DNA from: Curtobacterium sp. MCLR17_036
GTDB taxonomy: Bacteria > Actinomycetota > Actinomycetes > Actinomycetales > Microbacteriaceae
Assembly: GCF_003234445.2 (NCBI RefSeq)
Contig: NZ_CP126269.1
Location: forward strand, 930,001 to 994,000
Length of the DNA stretch: 64,000 nucleotides
Direction of reading: 5' to 3'
The notes under the pieces were generated by a model. That model did not search any database. It had not been told where the DNA came from and saw only the letters and a list, made by a program, of their open reading frames with translations. The translations under genes and the position numbers were made by a program. This document shows, piece by piece, positions 43,502-50,846 of this stretch (positions within the stretch are counted from its first letter, which is position 1; the number at the start of each line of letters is the position of its first letter).

Positions 43502-44134
43502 CTACGCGGTGACCTTCGTCAGCTGCAGCAGGCCGTCCCCGGCGGGCGACAGCGCGCTGCGCACGGCCCCCGAGGTCGACACCTCGGTCAGCAGCAGCCG
43601 GAAGTCCGTGGTCGCACGGTCCCGCTTCACCGGGTCGGCCACGCGGCCGCGCCACAGCGCGTGCGGCACCAGGACGGTGCCGCCGAGGCGGGCGAGTCGC
43701 AGCCCGTGCTCGACGTACTCGATGACGTGCTCGGGGTCGGCGTCGACGAGGACGACGTCGTAGGACGCCTCGTTCATCCGGGGCAGGACCTGGTTCGCGC
43801 GGCCGGGGATGAGTCGGACGCGTGCCGGTGCGGTGCCGGCGCTGATGAAGGCGTCGCGGGCGAACTGCTGGTGGTCGACCTCGACGTCGATGGTGGTCAG
43901 GGTCGCGTCCGGCGCGCCGCCGAGCAGGTACAGACCGGAGACTCCCAGGCCGGTGCCGATCTCGATGATGCTCGACGCCCGTGAGGCGGCCGCGATCACC
44001 CCGATCTGTGCGCCGATGGCGGGGGAGATCGCCTCGACCCCGAGTTCCAGGGAGTGCTCACGAGCACGGGCGATCGCCTCGGTCTCCGAGACGATGTCCT
44101 CGGCGAACTTCCAGTTCGACTCTTTCTCTGACAC
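43502..44134 (-). CDS. O-methyltransferase, Rv1220c-like
   Basis: A 210-residue class I SAM-dependent methyltransferase of the caffeoyl-CoA/catechol O-methyltransferase-like family. The SAM loop is IIEIGTGLGVSGLYLL, the acidic ribose-binding strand LTTIDVEVDH, and the metal-side DVVLVDADPEH. The chosen GTG at 44134 has GGAG upstream at good spacing; a GTG 6 bases earlier is possible. In mycobacteria this gene neighbours sigE and tatB; here it is divergent from tatB with only 64 bases between. Confidence 0.9.
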   Translation of the reverse strand: MSEKESNWKFAEDIVSETEAIARAREHSLELGVEAISPAIGAQIGVIAAASRASSIIEIGTGLGVSGLYLLGGAPDATLTTIDVEVDHQQFARDAFISAGTAPARVRLIPGRANQVLPRMNEASYDVVLVDADPEHVIEYVEHGLRLARLGGTVLVPHALWRGRVADPVKRDRATTDFRLLLTEVSTSGAVRSALSPAGDGLLQLTKVTA

Positions 44135-44185
44135 GCACACTCCGTTCGGGTCACAACTCTAGGGGTGCGACGGAGCAGCACGGGT

Positions 44186-44191
44186 TAGGCT
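44186..44191 (+). promoter_or_regulatory. -10 box of tatB
   Basis: TAGGCT, 7 bases before the GTG at 44199. Confidence 0.55.
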
Positions 44192-44198
44192 CGCTTGC

Positions 44199-44570
44199 GT
44201 GAACATCCCGCTCGACAAGATCCTGATCATCGGGATCATTGCCGTGCTCCTGCTCGGGCCCCAGCGCCTGCCGATGTACGCGCAGAAGCTCGCCGAGTTC
44301 GTCAAGGCGGTCCGCCGGTTCGCCGACACGGCGAAGGACCGCATGCGCGAGGAGATGGGTCCGGAGTTCGACGACATCGAGTGGCAGAAGCTCGACCCGC
44401 GGCAGTACGACCCGCGACGGATCATCCGCGACGCCCTGCTCGACTCCGGCACGTCGACCGCCGCCGCGGTGCAGACCGCCCAGGTGAGCGCGTCGAAGGT
44501 CCGCGCGACCGCGCCGGTCGTCCCGCTGGCGGCGGGCGAGCACGCACCCTTCGACGCCGAGGCGACCTGA
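44199..44570 (+). CDS. tatB: Twin-arginine translocase subunit TatB-like
   Basis: A 123-residue Tat component: one N-terminal membrane helix (DKILIIGIIAVLLLGPQRLP), the L-G-P hinge, an amphipathic helix (AQKLAEFVKAVRRFADTAKD) and an acidic, then Ala-rich tail. The L-G-P-x-R-L-P hinge and longer tail favour TatB over TatA. It would form the receptor for folded Tat substrates with TatC, which is not in the window. Position next to the O-methyltransferase is as in mycobacteria. GTG start, leaderless. Confidence 0.88.
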   Translation: MNIPLDKILIIGIIAVLLLGPQRLPMYAQKLAEFVKAVRRFADTAKDRMREEMGPEFDDIEWQKLDPRQYDPRRIIRDALLDSGTSTAAAVQTAQVSASKVRATAPVVPLAAGEHAPFDAEAT

Positions 44571-44592
44571 CGCCCGTCACGTGACCACCTGA

Positions 44593-44636
44593 CGGACAGG
44601 AGGCCCGGTGCCAGCTGGCACCGGGCCTCCTGTCCG
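44593..44636. terminator. Palindromic bidirectional terminator, family B copy 3
   Basis: Same core GGAGGCCCGGTGCC and AGCT loop as the copies at 949 and 18909. Two paired bases are changed together (GGACAGG with CCTGTCC instead of GGACGGG with CCCGTCC), so pairing is kept. It lies between converging tatB and chitinase. Confidence 0.85.
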
Positions 44637-44648
44637 AAGGGGGTCGCG

Positions 44649-45953
44649 CTACTTCAGCGCGGCCAGGAAACGGTCCGTCCAGGCGAGCGCCGTCGACCCG
44701 GTGACCGAGTTGCAGGTCGGCGACGCCGTGCCCTGCGCCGAGGGGCACGGGGTGTCGCGGTCGAGCGACCAGGTGTGCACGCCGGCCAGGCCGTGCGACT
44801 TCGCGTACGCCGCGACGGTGTCGACGTCGGCGAGGGTGAAGACCTCGTCCTGGGTGTCGTTCACGCCGATCATCGGGGTGACCTCGATCTTCGACGACGC
44901 GATGCCGTAGGTGTGCTGCAGGTTGGTGACGGCCTGGATCGTCGACTGGCCCATCTGGCAGGTCGACCCGGAGAGCACGCAGTTCGCGGCGCTCGCCCGG
45001 CCGAAGTCCATCGTCATGAGGTTGATCGTGTAGTTCGTCAGGTTCGACGCCTTGATCGCCTTCACGGTGGCGTCACCGGTGCTGTTCAGCCCGCCGAACG
45101 AGCCGTCCGACGCGGCCAGGGTCGCGAGGGTGAACGAGAAGCGCAGGCCCGGGTACTTCGCCTGGGCGAGCGCTGCCGCGCTGACGAGGTTCTGCACGTC
45201 CGCGGCGGACTGCCCGCTCTCGATGTCGAAGTCGACGCCGATCATGTGCGGGGAGGCGTAGCGGGCGATGAACGACTGCAGCGCGGTGCCGGAACACTTG
45301 AACGATCCGGCCGCGCCACCGGTGCTGACGATGTAGTTCACGCCGGCGGCGTCGAGCTTCGCGATGTTGGCGCTGGCGAAGGCGTCGGCGGCGACCCCGC
45401 CCCAGTTCTCGCTGCCGCAGGTGCCGGTGGCGAAGGCGAGCGTGATCGCCTTGAGGCCGGGCTCCCGCGTCGACACGAGGCTGTTCGACGACCCGACCAC
45501 GGGGATCCTGGTGCCCGTGACCGCGGTGTTCATCACGTTCGTGTTCCAGTCGAGGTTCACGGTGATGTCCTTGTACGGGCTGAAGACCAGCCCGCTCGCG
45601 GTCCCCGTGCTGCCGTTGCCCGGGGTGGTGGTGCCGCCGCCGGTGCCCGGGTTCGTGGTGCCGCCACCACCGGTGCTGCCGCCGGTGCACGCGCCCGTCG
45701 ACGTCCAGGGCTGCCCGCTGCCCGTCGCGCCGGAGTGCGTGGCGGGGTCGTCGCCCTGCGTCCACCAGTTGGCCTTGTAGTTCGAGCCGTTCTCGCTCAC
45801 GGTCGCGCCGCCGTTGTAGGCGGTGCCGGCGTTCCAGGCGGACGCGCACGTGGCCGTCGCGGCGACCGCCGGTGCTGCGGCGATCGTCCCTCCCACGACG
45901 GCTGCGACGACGGCGGCCACCAGGCCGGTCCGCACTCGGGTGTTCCTGTTCAC
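44649..45953 (-). CDS. Secreted chitinase, CBM5/12 plus GH18-type domain
   Basis: A 434-residue secreted enzyme. A signal peptide (1-31, ending AVA) is followed by a chitin-binding CBM5/12 domain (about 36-89, with SAWNAGTAYNGG and YKANWWTQGDDP), a Gly/Thr/Pro linker (90-118) and a GH18-like catalytic domain (120-434). The DxDxE catalytic motif is D241-F-D243-I-E245 in IGVDFDIESGQ. It cleaves beta-1,4-GlcNAc chains, probably for nutrient use or against fungi. It splits the otherwise conserved tatB-mrp stretch, so it was likely inserted. Palindromes upstream suggest specific control. Confidence 0.92.
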   Translation of the reverse strand: MNRNTRVRTGLVAAVVAAVVGGTIAAAPAVAATATCASAWNAGTAYNGGATVSENGSNYKANWWTQGDDPATHSGATGSGQPWTSTGACTGGSTGGGGTTNPGTGGGTTTPGNGSTGTASGLVFSPYKDITVNLDWNTNVMNTAVTGTRIPVVGSSNSLVSTREPGLKAITLAFATGTCGSENWGGVAADAFASANIAKLDAAGVNYIVSTGGAAGSFKCSGTALQSFIARYASPHMIGVDFDIESGQSAADVQNLVSAAALAQAKYPGLRFSFTLATLAASDGSFGGLNSTGDATVKAIKASNLTNYTINLMTMDFGRASAANCVLSGSTCQMGQSTIQAVTNLQHTYGIASSKIEVTPMIGVNDTQDEVFTLADVDTVAAYAKSHGLAGVHTWSLDRDTPCPSAQGTASPTCNSVTGSTALAWTDRFLAALK

Positions 45954-46023
45954 ACGGTTCTCCTGTCCTCGGCCGGACGTCGTCGTCCGGCGGGTGGAGC
46001 TCCTGCGGCCCTATTCCGCAAGA

Positions 46024-46050
46024 GCATTGTGGAATGCCCTTGCATAATGC
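46024..46050. promoter_or_regulatory. Candidate operator upstream of the chitinase gene
   Basis: GCATTGTGGAATGC (46024-46037) and GCATAATGC (46042-46050) are two inverted repeats sharing GCAT/ATGC half-sites, 70-100 bases before the chitinase start in a locally AT-rich patch. It does not resemble the DasR site. The rest of the gap, 45954-46157, shows no further signal. Confidence 0.4.
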
Positions 46051-46157
46051 GCCCAGGTAGAACGACCTGTCCATGAACGAACGTACAGGAATGCGGAACG
46101 GGGACCGCGCGGACGATCCGGTGCCCGCTCGGCGCCCGTCGCGAGCGGCGGACGGAC

Positions 46158-47318
46158 CTAGGACAGCGACAGCCCGAGCTTCCGACCAGCGAGCCCGCGG
46201 CCCATCGTCGTGATCCGGTCGGCGACGTCCGTCAGCGCCGCAGCCGCGGGGTCCTCCGGCGCCCCGAGGACGACCGGCACGCCGGCGTCCCCGCCCTCGC
46301 GCAGCGGGACGGAGAGCGGCACGCTGCCCAGGACGGGCACGGGGGCGTCCTGCCCGCGGGAGAGCCGCGCTGCGGTCTCCGCCCCGCCGCCCTCGCCGAA
46401 CAGGTGCAGGACCGACCCGTCGGGCTGCACGAGGCCCGCCATGTTCTCGACGACCCCGATCACCCGCTGCCCGGTCTGCCGTGCGACGACGCCACTGCGT
46501 TCCGCGACGTCGGCGGCGGCTGCCTGCGGCGTCGTGACGACCAGGACCTCGGCGTGCGGCAGGAGCTGACCGACCGAGATCGCGACGTCGCCGGTGCCCG
46601 GCGGCAGGTCGAGCAGCAGCACGTCGAGGTCGCCGAACCAGACGTCCGTCAGGAACTGCGACACCGTGCGGTGCAGCATCGGACCGCGCCAGGACACCGC
46701 CGTCGAAACGTCGTCGACGAACATGCCGATCGAGACGACCTTCACGTCGTGGGCCACCGGCGGCAGGATCATGCTGTCCACCCGGGTCGGACGGGGAGCG
46801 ACACCGTGCTCGTCGGTCAGGCCCATCAACCCCGGCACGCTGAACCCGTGCACGTCGACGTCGACCACGCCGACCCGCAGGCCACGGCGCGCGAGCGCCA
46901 CGGCGAGGTTCACGGTGACCGTGGACTTGCCGACGCCGCCCTTGCCGCTCGTGACGGCGATCACCCGGGTCAGCGAGTCCGGGGTGAACTGGACGCCCTT
47001 CGGCCGGCCAGCGCGCAGGCGCTCGGTGAGCGCGGCCCGGGTGGCCGGGGCCATCACGGACACGTCGACGGCGACGCTCGACACCCCGTCCACGGAACCG
47101 GCGGCCGAGCGGACGTCGCGCTCGATCGTGTCGGCGGCCGGGCACCCGACGATCGTGAGCTGCAGGTCGACGCGCACCGAGCCTCCCGGCTGCACGTCGA
47201 CCCCCCGGATCATGTCGAGCTCGGTGACGGGCCGACGGATCTCGGGGTCGATGACGCGGCCGAGCGCGGCGAGGACCGCGGTGCCCAGCTGCTCGTCGGC
47301 GCCGGTGGCGTCAGCCAC
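46158..47318 (-). CDS. mrp: Mrp/NBP35-type P-loop ATPase
   Basis: A 386-residue iron-sulfur carrier-type ATPase. Residues about 11-90 form a MIP18/DUF59 domain (VIDPEIRRPVTELDMI). The P-loop is the deviant type SGKGGVGKST (124-133), and LLLDLPPGTGDV is the following switch. The CPHCG pair found after ENM in E. coli Mrp is replaced by ENMAGLVQPDGSVLHLFG, so the usual bridging cysteines are absent. It is last in the operon CBS protein-DUF1003-mrp and overlaps DUF1003 by 8 bases. Confidence 0.93.
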   Translation of the reverse strand: MADATGADEQLGTAVLAALGRVIDPEIRRPVTELDMIRGVDVQPGGSVRVDLQLTIVGCPAADTIERDVRSAAGSVDGVSSVAVDVSVMAPATRAALTERLRAGRPKGVQFTPDSLTRVIAVTSGKGGVGKSTVTVNLAVALARRGLRVGVVDVDVHGFSVPGLMGLTDEHGVAPRPTRVDSMILPPVAHDVKVVSIGMFVDDVSTAVSWRGPMLHRTVSQFLTDVWFGDLDVLLLDLPPGTGDVAISVGQLLPHAEVLVVTTPQAAAADVAERSGVVARQTGQRVIGVVENMAGLVQPDGSVLHLFGEGGGAETAARLSRGQDAPVPVLGSVPLSVPLREGGDAGVPVVLGAPEDPAAAALTDVADRITTMGRGLAGRKLGLSLS

Positions 47319-47883
47319 GGGCGGACGTGCTCTCGCCGTCCAGCGCTGCCTGGTCGGCGTCGCGACGGTCGAGTTCCTCGAGCAGCGAGCGCAGCTCGGC
47401 GCGGATGAAGTCCTTCGAGGCCATGTCGCGCATCGCCAGGCGGAGCGCCACGACCTCCCTGGCCAGGTACTCGGTGTCGGCGAGGTTGCGCTCGGCTCGC
47501 TGGCGGTCCTGCTCGAACTGCACGCGGTCGCGGTCGTCCTGCCGGTTCTGGGCGAGCAGGATGAGCGGGGCGGCGTACGACGCCTGCAGCGAGAGCACGA
47601 GCGTCAGGGCCGTGAAGCCGATGGCCGCCGAGTCGAACTGCCACGGCTTCGGCGCCAGGGTGTTGTAACCCATCCACACCACGCAGAACAGGGTCAGGCC
47701 GACCAGGAACCAGGGTGTGCCCATCGCACGTGCGATGCCCTCGGTGGCGCGGCCGAAGGTGTCGCCGCGGCCCGAGCGCCGACGGGTCGGCAGCACGCGC
47801 GTGCGCATGCCCTTCGGCGAGTCGAGGCGGACCTCGGGGCGGTCGCGGTCGCGATCCCGACGGTTCTCATCCGTTCGTGCCAC
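47311..47883 (-). CDS. DUF1003 membrane protein
   Basis: A 190-residue protein of the DUF1003 family: basic N-terminus, two membrane helices (about 57-80 with WFLVGLTLFCVVWMGYNTL, and 90-110), the family's LSLQASYAAPLILLAQNRQ, and a C-terminal helical region (DRDRVQFEQDRQRAERNL). Function unknown; linkage with an MgtE-type Mg2+-sensing protein suggests a role tied to Mg2+, which is inference. It overlaps its upstream and downstream genes by 17 and 8 bases. Confidence 0.92.
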   Translation of the reverse strand: MARTDENRRDRDRDRPEVRLDSPKGMRTRVLPTRRRSGRGDTFGRATEGIARAMGTPWFLVGLTLFCVVWMGYNTLAPKPWQFDSAAIGFTALTLVLSLQASYAAPLILLAQNRQDDRDRVQFEQDRQRAERNLADTEYLAREVVALRLAMRDMASKDFIRAELRSLLEELDRRDADQAALDGESTSARG

Positions 47884-49186
47884 GGGTGGTCCTCCTTCCC
47901 GTCGTCACGGGGGTCTTGCGCGAGCGTTGGCGGGGGAGCGGTGAGGGGACACCGTCGCCCTGACTCCGCCAGTCGTCCGGCAGGACGTGGTCGAGCACGT
48001 CGTCGATCGTCACCACCCCGACGAGACGGTGGGCGTCGTCGACCACGGGGACGGACAGCAGGTTGTAGGTCGCCATGATGCGGGTGACCTCGGCGGCGCT
48101 CGCGTCGACCCGGACCGGTTCGGTCTGCTGGTCGATGAGCGTGCCGAGCCGCTCGTTCGGCGGGTAGCGCAGCATGCGCTGGAAGTGCACGAGCCCGAGG
48201 AACCGACCGGTCGGCGGCTCGTACGGCGGCAGCGTGACGCACACCGCGGCCCCGAGCACCGGGGCGAGCTCGTGCCGGCGCACCAGCGCGAGGCCCTCGG
48301 CGACGGTGGCGTCCGCCGAGACGATCACGGGTTCGGTGGTCATGAGCCCACCGGCCGTGTCCGGCTCGTACTCGAGGAGCATGCGGACGTCCTGCGCCTC
48401 CTCCGGCTCCATGAGCTGCAGCAGTGCCTCGCTCCGGTCGGCGGAGAACTGCGCGAGGACGTCGGCGGCGTCGTCCGGCTGCATCTGGTCGAGGACGTCG
48501 GCCGCGCGGGCGTCGGTCAGGCGCGTCAGGATCTCGATGCGCTCCTGGTCGGGCATCTCCTCGAGCACGTCGGCCAGGCGGTCGTCGGGCAGCTCCTCGG
48601 AGACCTCGAAGCGGCGCTCGGCCGGCAGGTCGAGCAGCGTCGACGCCAGGTCGGCGGGGAGCAGGTCGGAGTACGCGGCGATGACGTGCTCGGCGGACTG
48701 GGCCTCGCCGGGGAGCTCGTCCTCGGTGACCTCGTTCCAGGTCGTGAAGGTCGTCGGCCCCTTGCCGAACGGCGACGGTGTCGTCTTCGGCTTGCGGAGG
48801 AAGAGCTGCGCGACCTCCCAGTCGCCCTGCCCGCGGTCCTCGATCGCGACGTCCTCGATGGTGGCGCGGATCCGCTGGTTCTTGATGAGCACCTTGCGGC
48901 CGAGCATCTCGGCGATGACGCGGACCTCGCCGCCGCGCTGCTCGAAGCGACGCATGTTGACGAGGCCGGTGGTGATGACCTGCCCGGCGCCGATCGACGT
49001 GATGCGCCCGATGCTGACGAAGATGCGGCGCTTGCCCGGCACCTCGACGATGAGCCCGACGACGTGCGGGGGATCGGCCCGGCGGTAGACGACCAGGACG
49101 TCCCGGACCCTGCCGACGCGGTCGCCCGCGGGGTCGAAGACGGAGCACCCGGCGAGGCGGGCGACGAAGACCTTCGTGGCGCTCAC
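47867..49186 (-). CDS. Soluble MgtE-N/CBS-domain protein with PRC-barrel-like start
   Basis: A 439-residue soluble protein. Residues about 1-150 look like two PRC-barrel-type beta segments (GCSVFDPAGDRVGRVRDVLV). MgtE_N helical repeats follow at about 195-290 (RIEILTRLTDARAADVLDQM), then a CBS pair (about 295-415). It equals the cytosolic half of MgtE Mg2+ channels without the membrane pore, so it is a sensor rather than a transporter. GTG start with a -10 box at the leaderless spacing. It leads the operon with DUF1003 and mrp, as in mycobacteria (Rv1232c). Confidence 0.92.
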   Translation of the reverse strand: MSATKVFVARLAGCSVFDPAGDRVGRVRDVLVVYRRADPPHVVGLIVEVPGKRRIFVSIGRITSIGAGQVITTGLVNMRRFEQRGGEVRVIAEMLGRKVLIKNQRIRATIEDVAIEDRGQGDWEVAQLFLRKPKTTPSPFGKGPTTFTTWNEVTEDELPGEAQSAEHVIAAYSDLLPADLASTLLDLPAERRFEVSEELPDDRLADVLEEMPDQERIEILTRLTDARAADVLDQMQPDDAADVLAQFSADRSEALLQLMEPEEAQDVRMLLEYEPDTAGGLMTTEPVIVSADATVAEGLALVRRHELAPVLGAAVCVTLPPYEPPTGRFLGLVHFQRMLRYPPNERLGTLIDQQTEPVRVDASAAEVTRIMATYNLLSVPVVDDAHRLVGVVTIDDVLDHVLPDDWRSQGDGVPSPLPRQRSRKTPVTTGRRTTRGTNG

Positions 49187-49193
49187 CCGACCC

Positions 49194-49199
49194 AGCGTA
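49194..49199 (-). promoter_or_regulatory. -10 box of the MgtE-N/CBS operon
   Basis: TACGCT on the minus strand, 7 bases before the GTG at 49186. Confidence 0.55.
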
Positions 49200-49264
49200 G
49201 TCGCTCGGGTGCGCTGGTCGGCGCCCTCCCTGTGCGCGCACGTGTGATCGCAAGGTGTGCGGTG

Positions 49265-49270
49265 GATGAT
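49265..49270 (+). promoter_or_regulatory. -10 box of the GS17M-domain gene
   Basis: GATGAT, 6 bases before the GTG at 49277. Confidence 0.5.
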
Positions 49271-49276
49271 GGCTGG

Positions 49277-50197
49277 GTGAGCAATCAGAGCCCCTTCGCC
49301 GGCCGGACCGCACAGGCCTTCCCGACGCTGCCCAAGGGCGACGTCCTCGGCACCTACGACAGCTACCCCGACGCGCAGCGTGTCGTGGCGAAGCTCGCCG
49401 AGTCGGACTTCCCGGTCAACCAGCTCTCGATCGTGGGCAACGACCTGAAGACCGTCGAGCGGGTCACCGGCAAGATGACCTACGGCCGTGCCGCCATCGC
49501 CGGCGCGCTGTCGGGTCTCTGGCTCGGGTTCTTCTTCGGCATCGTGCTGACGCTCTTCTCGCCGCAGGCGGGCGGGCTGTTCTTCGCCGCCGCCCTGATC
49601 GGCGCCGCGTTCGGCATGCTCTACGGCATCGTGTCGTTCGCGATCACGAAGCGGCAGCGCGACTTCACGAGCGTGCACCAGGTGCTCGCCACGAACTACC
49701 AGATCGTCGTCAACCCGCAGCTCACCGGGCAGGCGCAGAACATCCTCGGCCAGCACGGTGCGACGCCGTCGACGCACTGGAACGACGCCCCCGGCACCGG
49801 TGCCCCCGGTGCTCCCGGTGCTCCCGGTGCTCCGTTCCAGGGGCAGCAGCAGCCCTGGCGTCCGGCACCGCCGCAGCAGTCGCCGTACGGCGGGCACGCC
49901 ACGCCCCACCAGGAGCCCCAGCAGCAGCAGCCCGACACCCGGGCAACCGACGGTCCGCGGTACGGCACGAACGACGGTCCGCGCTACGGCACGAACGACG
50001 GTCCGCGCTACGGCACGAACGACGGTCCGCGCTACGGCGAGACGTCGGGGGCCGCTGACGGCGGTGCCGCGCCGGCCGTGCCGCAGCGTCGGCCGCAGGA
50101 CCCGCCGCAGTACGGCGAGCGGGTGTCCGGCGCACAGTCGCCCGCGCCGACGCCGGAGTCGGCTCCGGAGCGTCCCGAGGACGAGACCCGGCACTGA
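49277..50197 (+). CDS. GS17M-like membrane protein with proline/glycine-rich repeat tail
   Basis: A 306-residue protein. The N-terminal 70 residues match the general stress protein 17M-like domain (LGTYDSYPDAQRVVAKLAES, LSIVGNDLKTVERVTG). Two membrane helices follow (about 77-98 and 104-125). The tail from residue 170 is disordered: GAPGAPGAPGAP, Gln/Pro-rich DNA, and four DGPRYG-type repeats. The last come from a 24-bp tandem repeat. It is divergent from the MgtE-N/CBS operon, the same pairing as Rv1232c/Rv1234. Function unknown. Confidence 0.88.
   Translation: MSNQSPFAGRTAQAFPTLPKGDVLGTYDSYPDAQRVVAKLAESDFPVNQLSIVGNDLKTVERVTGKMTYGRAAIAGALSGLWLGFFFGIVLTLFSPQAGGLFFAAALIGAAFGMLYGIVSFAITKRQRDFTSVHQVLATNYQIVVNPQLTGQAQNILGQHGATPSTHWNDAPGTGAPGAPGAPGAPFQGQQQPWRPAPPQQSPYGGHATPHQEPQQQQPDTRATDGPRYGTNDGPRYGTNDGPRYGTNDGPRYGETSGAADGGAAPAVPQRRPQDPPQYGERVSGAQSPAPTPESAPERPEDETRH
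49949..50041. repeat. 24-bp coding tandem repeat
   Basis: Three full units and one part unit of 24 bp (GACGGTCCGCGCTACGGCAC plus four bases) encode DGPRYGTN in the GS17M protein tail. Units are nearly identical in DNA, so copy number may vary between strains. Confidence 0.9.
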
Positions 50198-50230
50198 CGC
50201 GCCGCACCCCACGTCACCGGACCACCCCGG

Positions 50231-50287
50231 TGAGATCGCACGCCGCCCCGGTTCAGGTCGACTGAACCGGGGCGGAGTGCGATCTCA
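50231..50287. terminator. Long bidirectional terminator palindrome
   Basis: Outer arms TGAGATCGCA/TGCGATCTCA and inner arms CCGCCCCGGTTCAG/CTGAACCGGGGCGG with a 5-base loop. The stem of 24 pairs has one two-base internal mismatch. It lies between converging GS17M and acetyltransferase genes. Confidence 0.9.
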
Positions 50288-50312
50288 GCGTCTCCGCGCC
50301 GCGGGCGCGGGG

Positions 50313-50834
50313 CTACAGCACCTTCGAGTAGCAGACCGAGAGGGGAGCGCCGACGTAGGGGCCGAAGTTCGCGATCCGGGTGAAGCCCTCGCGCTCGTAG
50401 AACCGCACGGCGCGCTTCTGCTCCGTCCCGGTCTCGAGCACGAGTGCCGGTGACCCGAGGTCGAGCGCGGCCTCCTCGAGGCGACGCAGCACCAGCGCGG
50501 CGACGCCCGACCCCCGGGACTCCGGCCGGACGTACATCCGCTTCACCTCGGTGATGCCGTCCTGGACCAGGCGCAGCCCGCCGCAGGCGACCGGGGTGCC
50601 GGCGTCGTCGCGTGCCACGAAGAACACCGCGATCGACTCGGCCGTCGGCTTCTCGCCCGGCTCGGTGTCGCCGCCGTAGGCCCGAAGGATCTCGAGGCGC
50701 TGCGCGGCACGCAGGCGCTGCGCGTCCGGCGAGTCGAAGTGCTCGACCTCGATCGTGAACGCTTCGGCAGGCGCTGCTGCACTCGGGGTCGCGGGCATCG
50801 TCGCGCGCGGGGAAGAGGCTTCGGGCATCGTCAC
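50313..50834 (-). CDS. GNAT family N-acetyltransferase
   Basis: A 173-residue GNAT protein with an Ala/Pro-rich N-terminal tail of about 25 residues. Motif A is VKRMYVRPESRGSGVAALVL (R-G-x-G-V/A loop RGSGVA), motif B RAVRFYEREGFTRIANFGPY. The pattern is that of small cytosolic acetyltransferases such as the YitH/PA4866-like group; substrate unknown. The GTG at 50834 has a leaderless -10 box, although it is only 10 bases from the pepP stop. Confidence 0.85.
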   Translation of the reverse strand: MTMPEASSPRATMPATPSAAAPAEAFTIEVEHFDSPDAQRLRAAQRLEILRAYGGDTEPGEKPTAESIAVFFVARDDAGTPVACGGLRLVQDGITEVKRMYVRPESRGSGVAALVLRRLEEAALDLGSPALVLETGTEQKRAVRFYEREGFTRIANFGPYVGAPLSVCYSKVL

Positions 50835-50840
50835 CCGTCC

Positions 50841-50846
50841 AGGCTA
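50841..50846 (-). promoter_or_regulatory. -10 box of the 50313-50834 acetyltransferase
   Basis: TAGCCT on the minus strand, 6 bases before the GTG; it overlaps the last codons of pepP. Confidence 0.5.

Noticed and set aside
44649..45953. Chitinase as part of a transferred island
   Set aside because: It is a single gene with normal base composition for the region and a shared B-type terminator; no mobility gene is seen, so only an insertion relative to the mycobacterial order can be stated.
47867..49186. MgtE magnesium channel
   Set aside because: The N-domain and CBS pair are present, but no membrane segment follows; it is a soluble protein.
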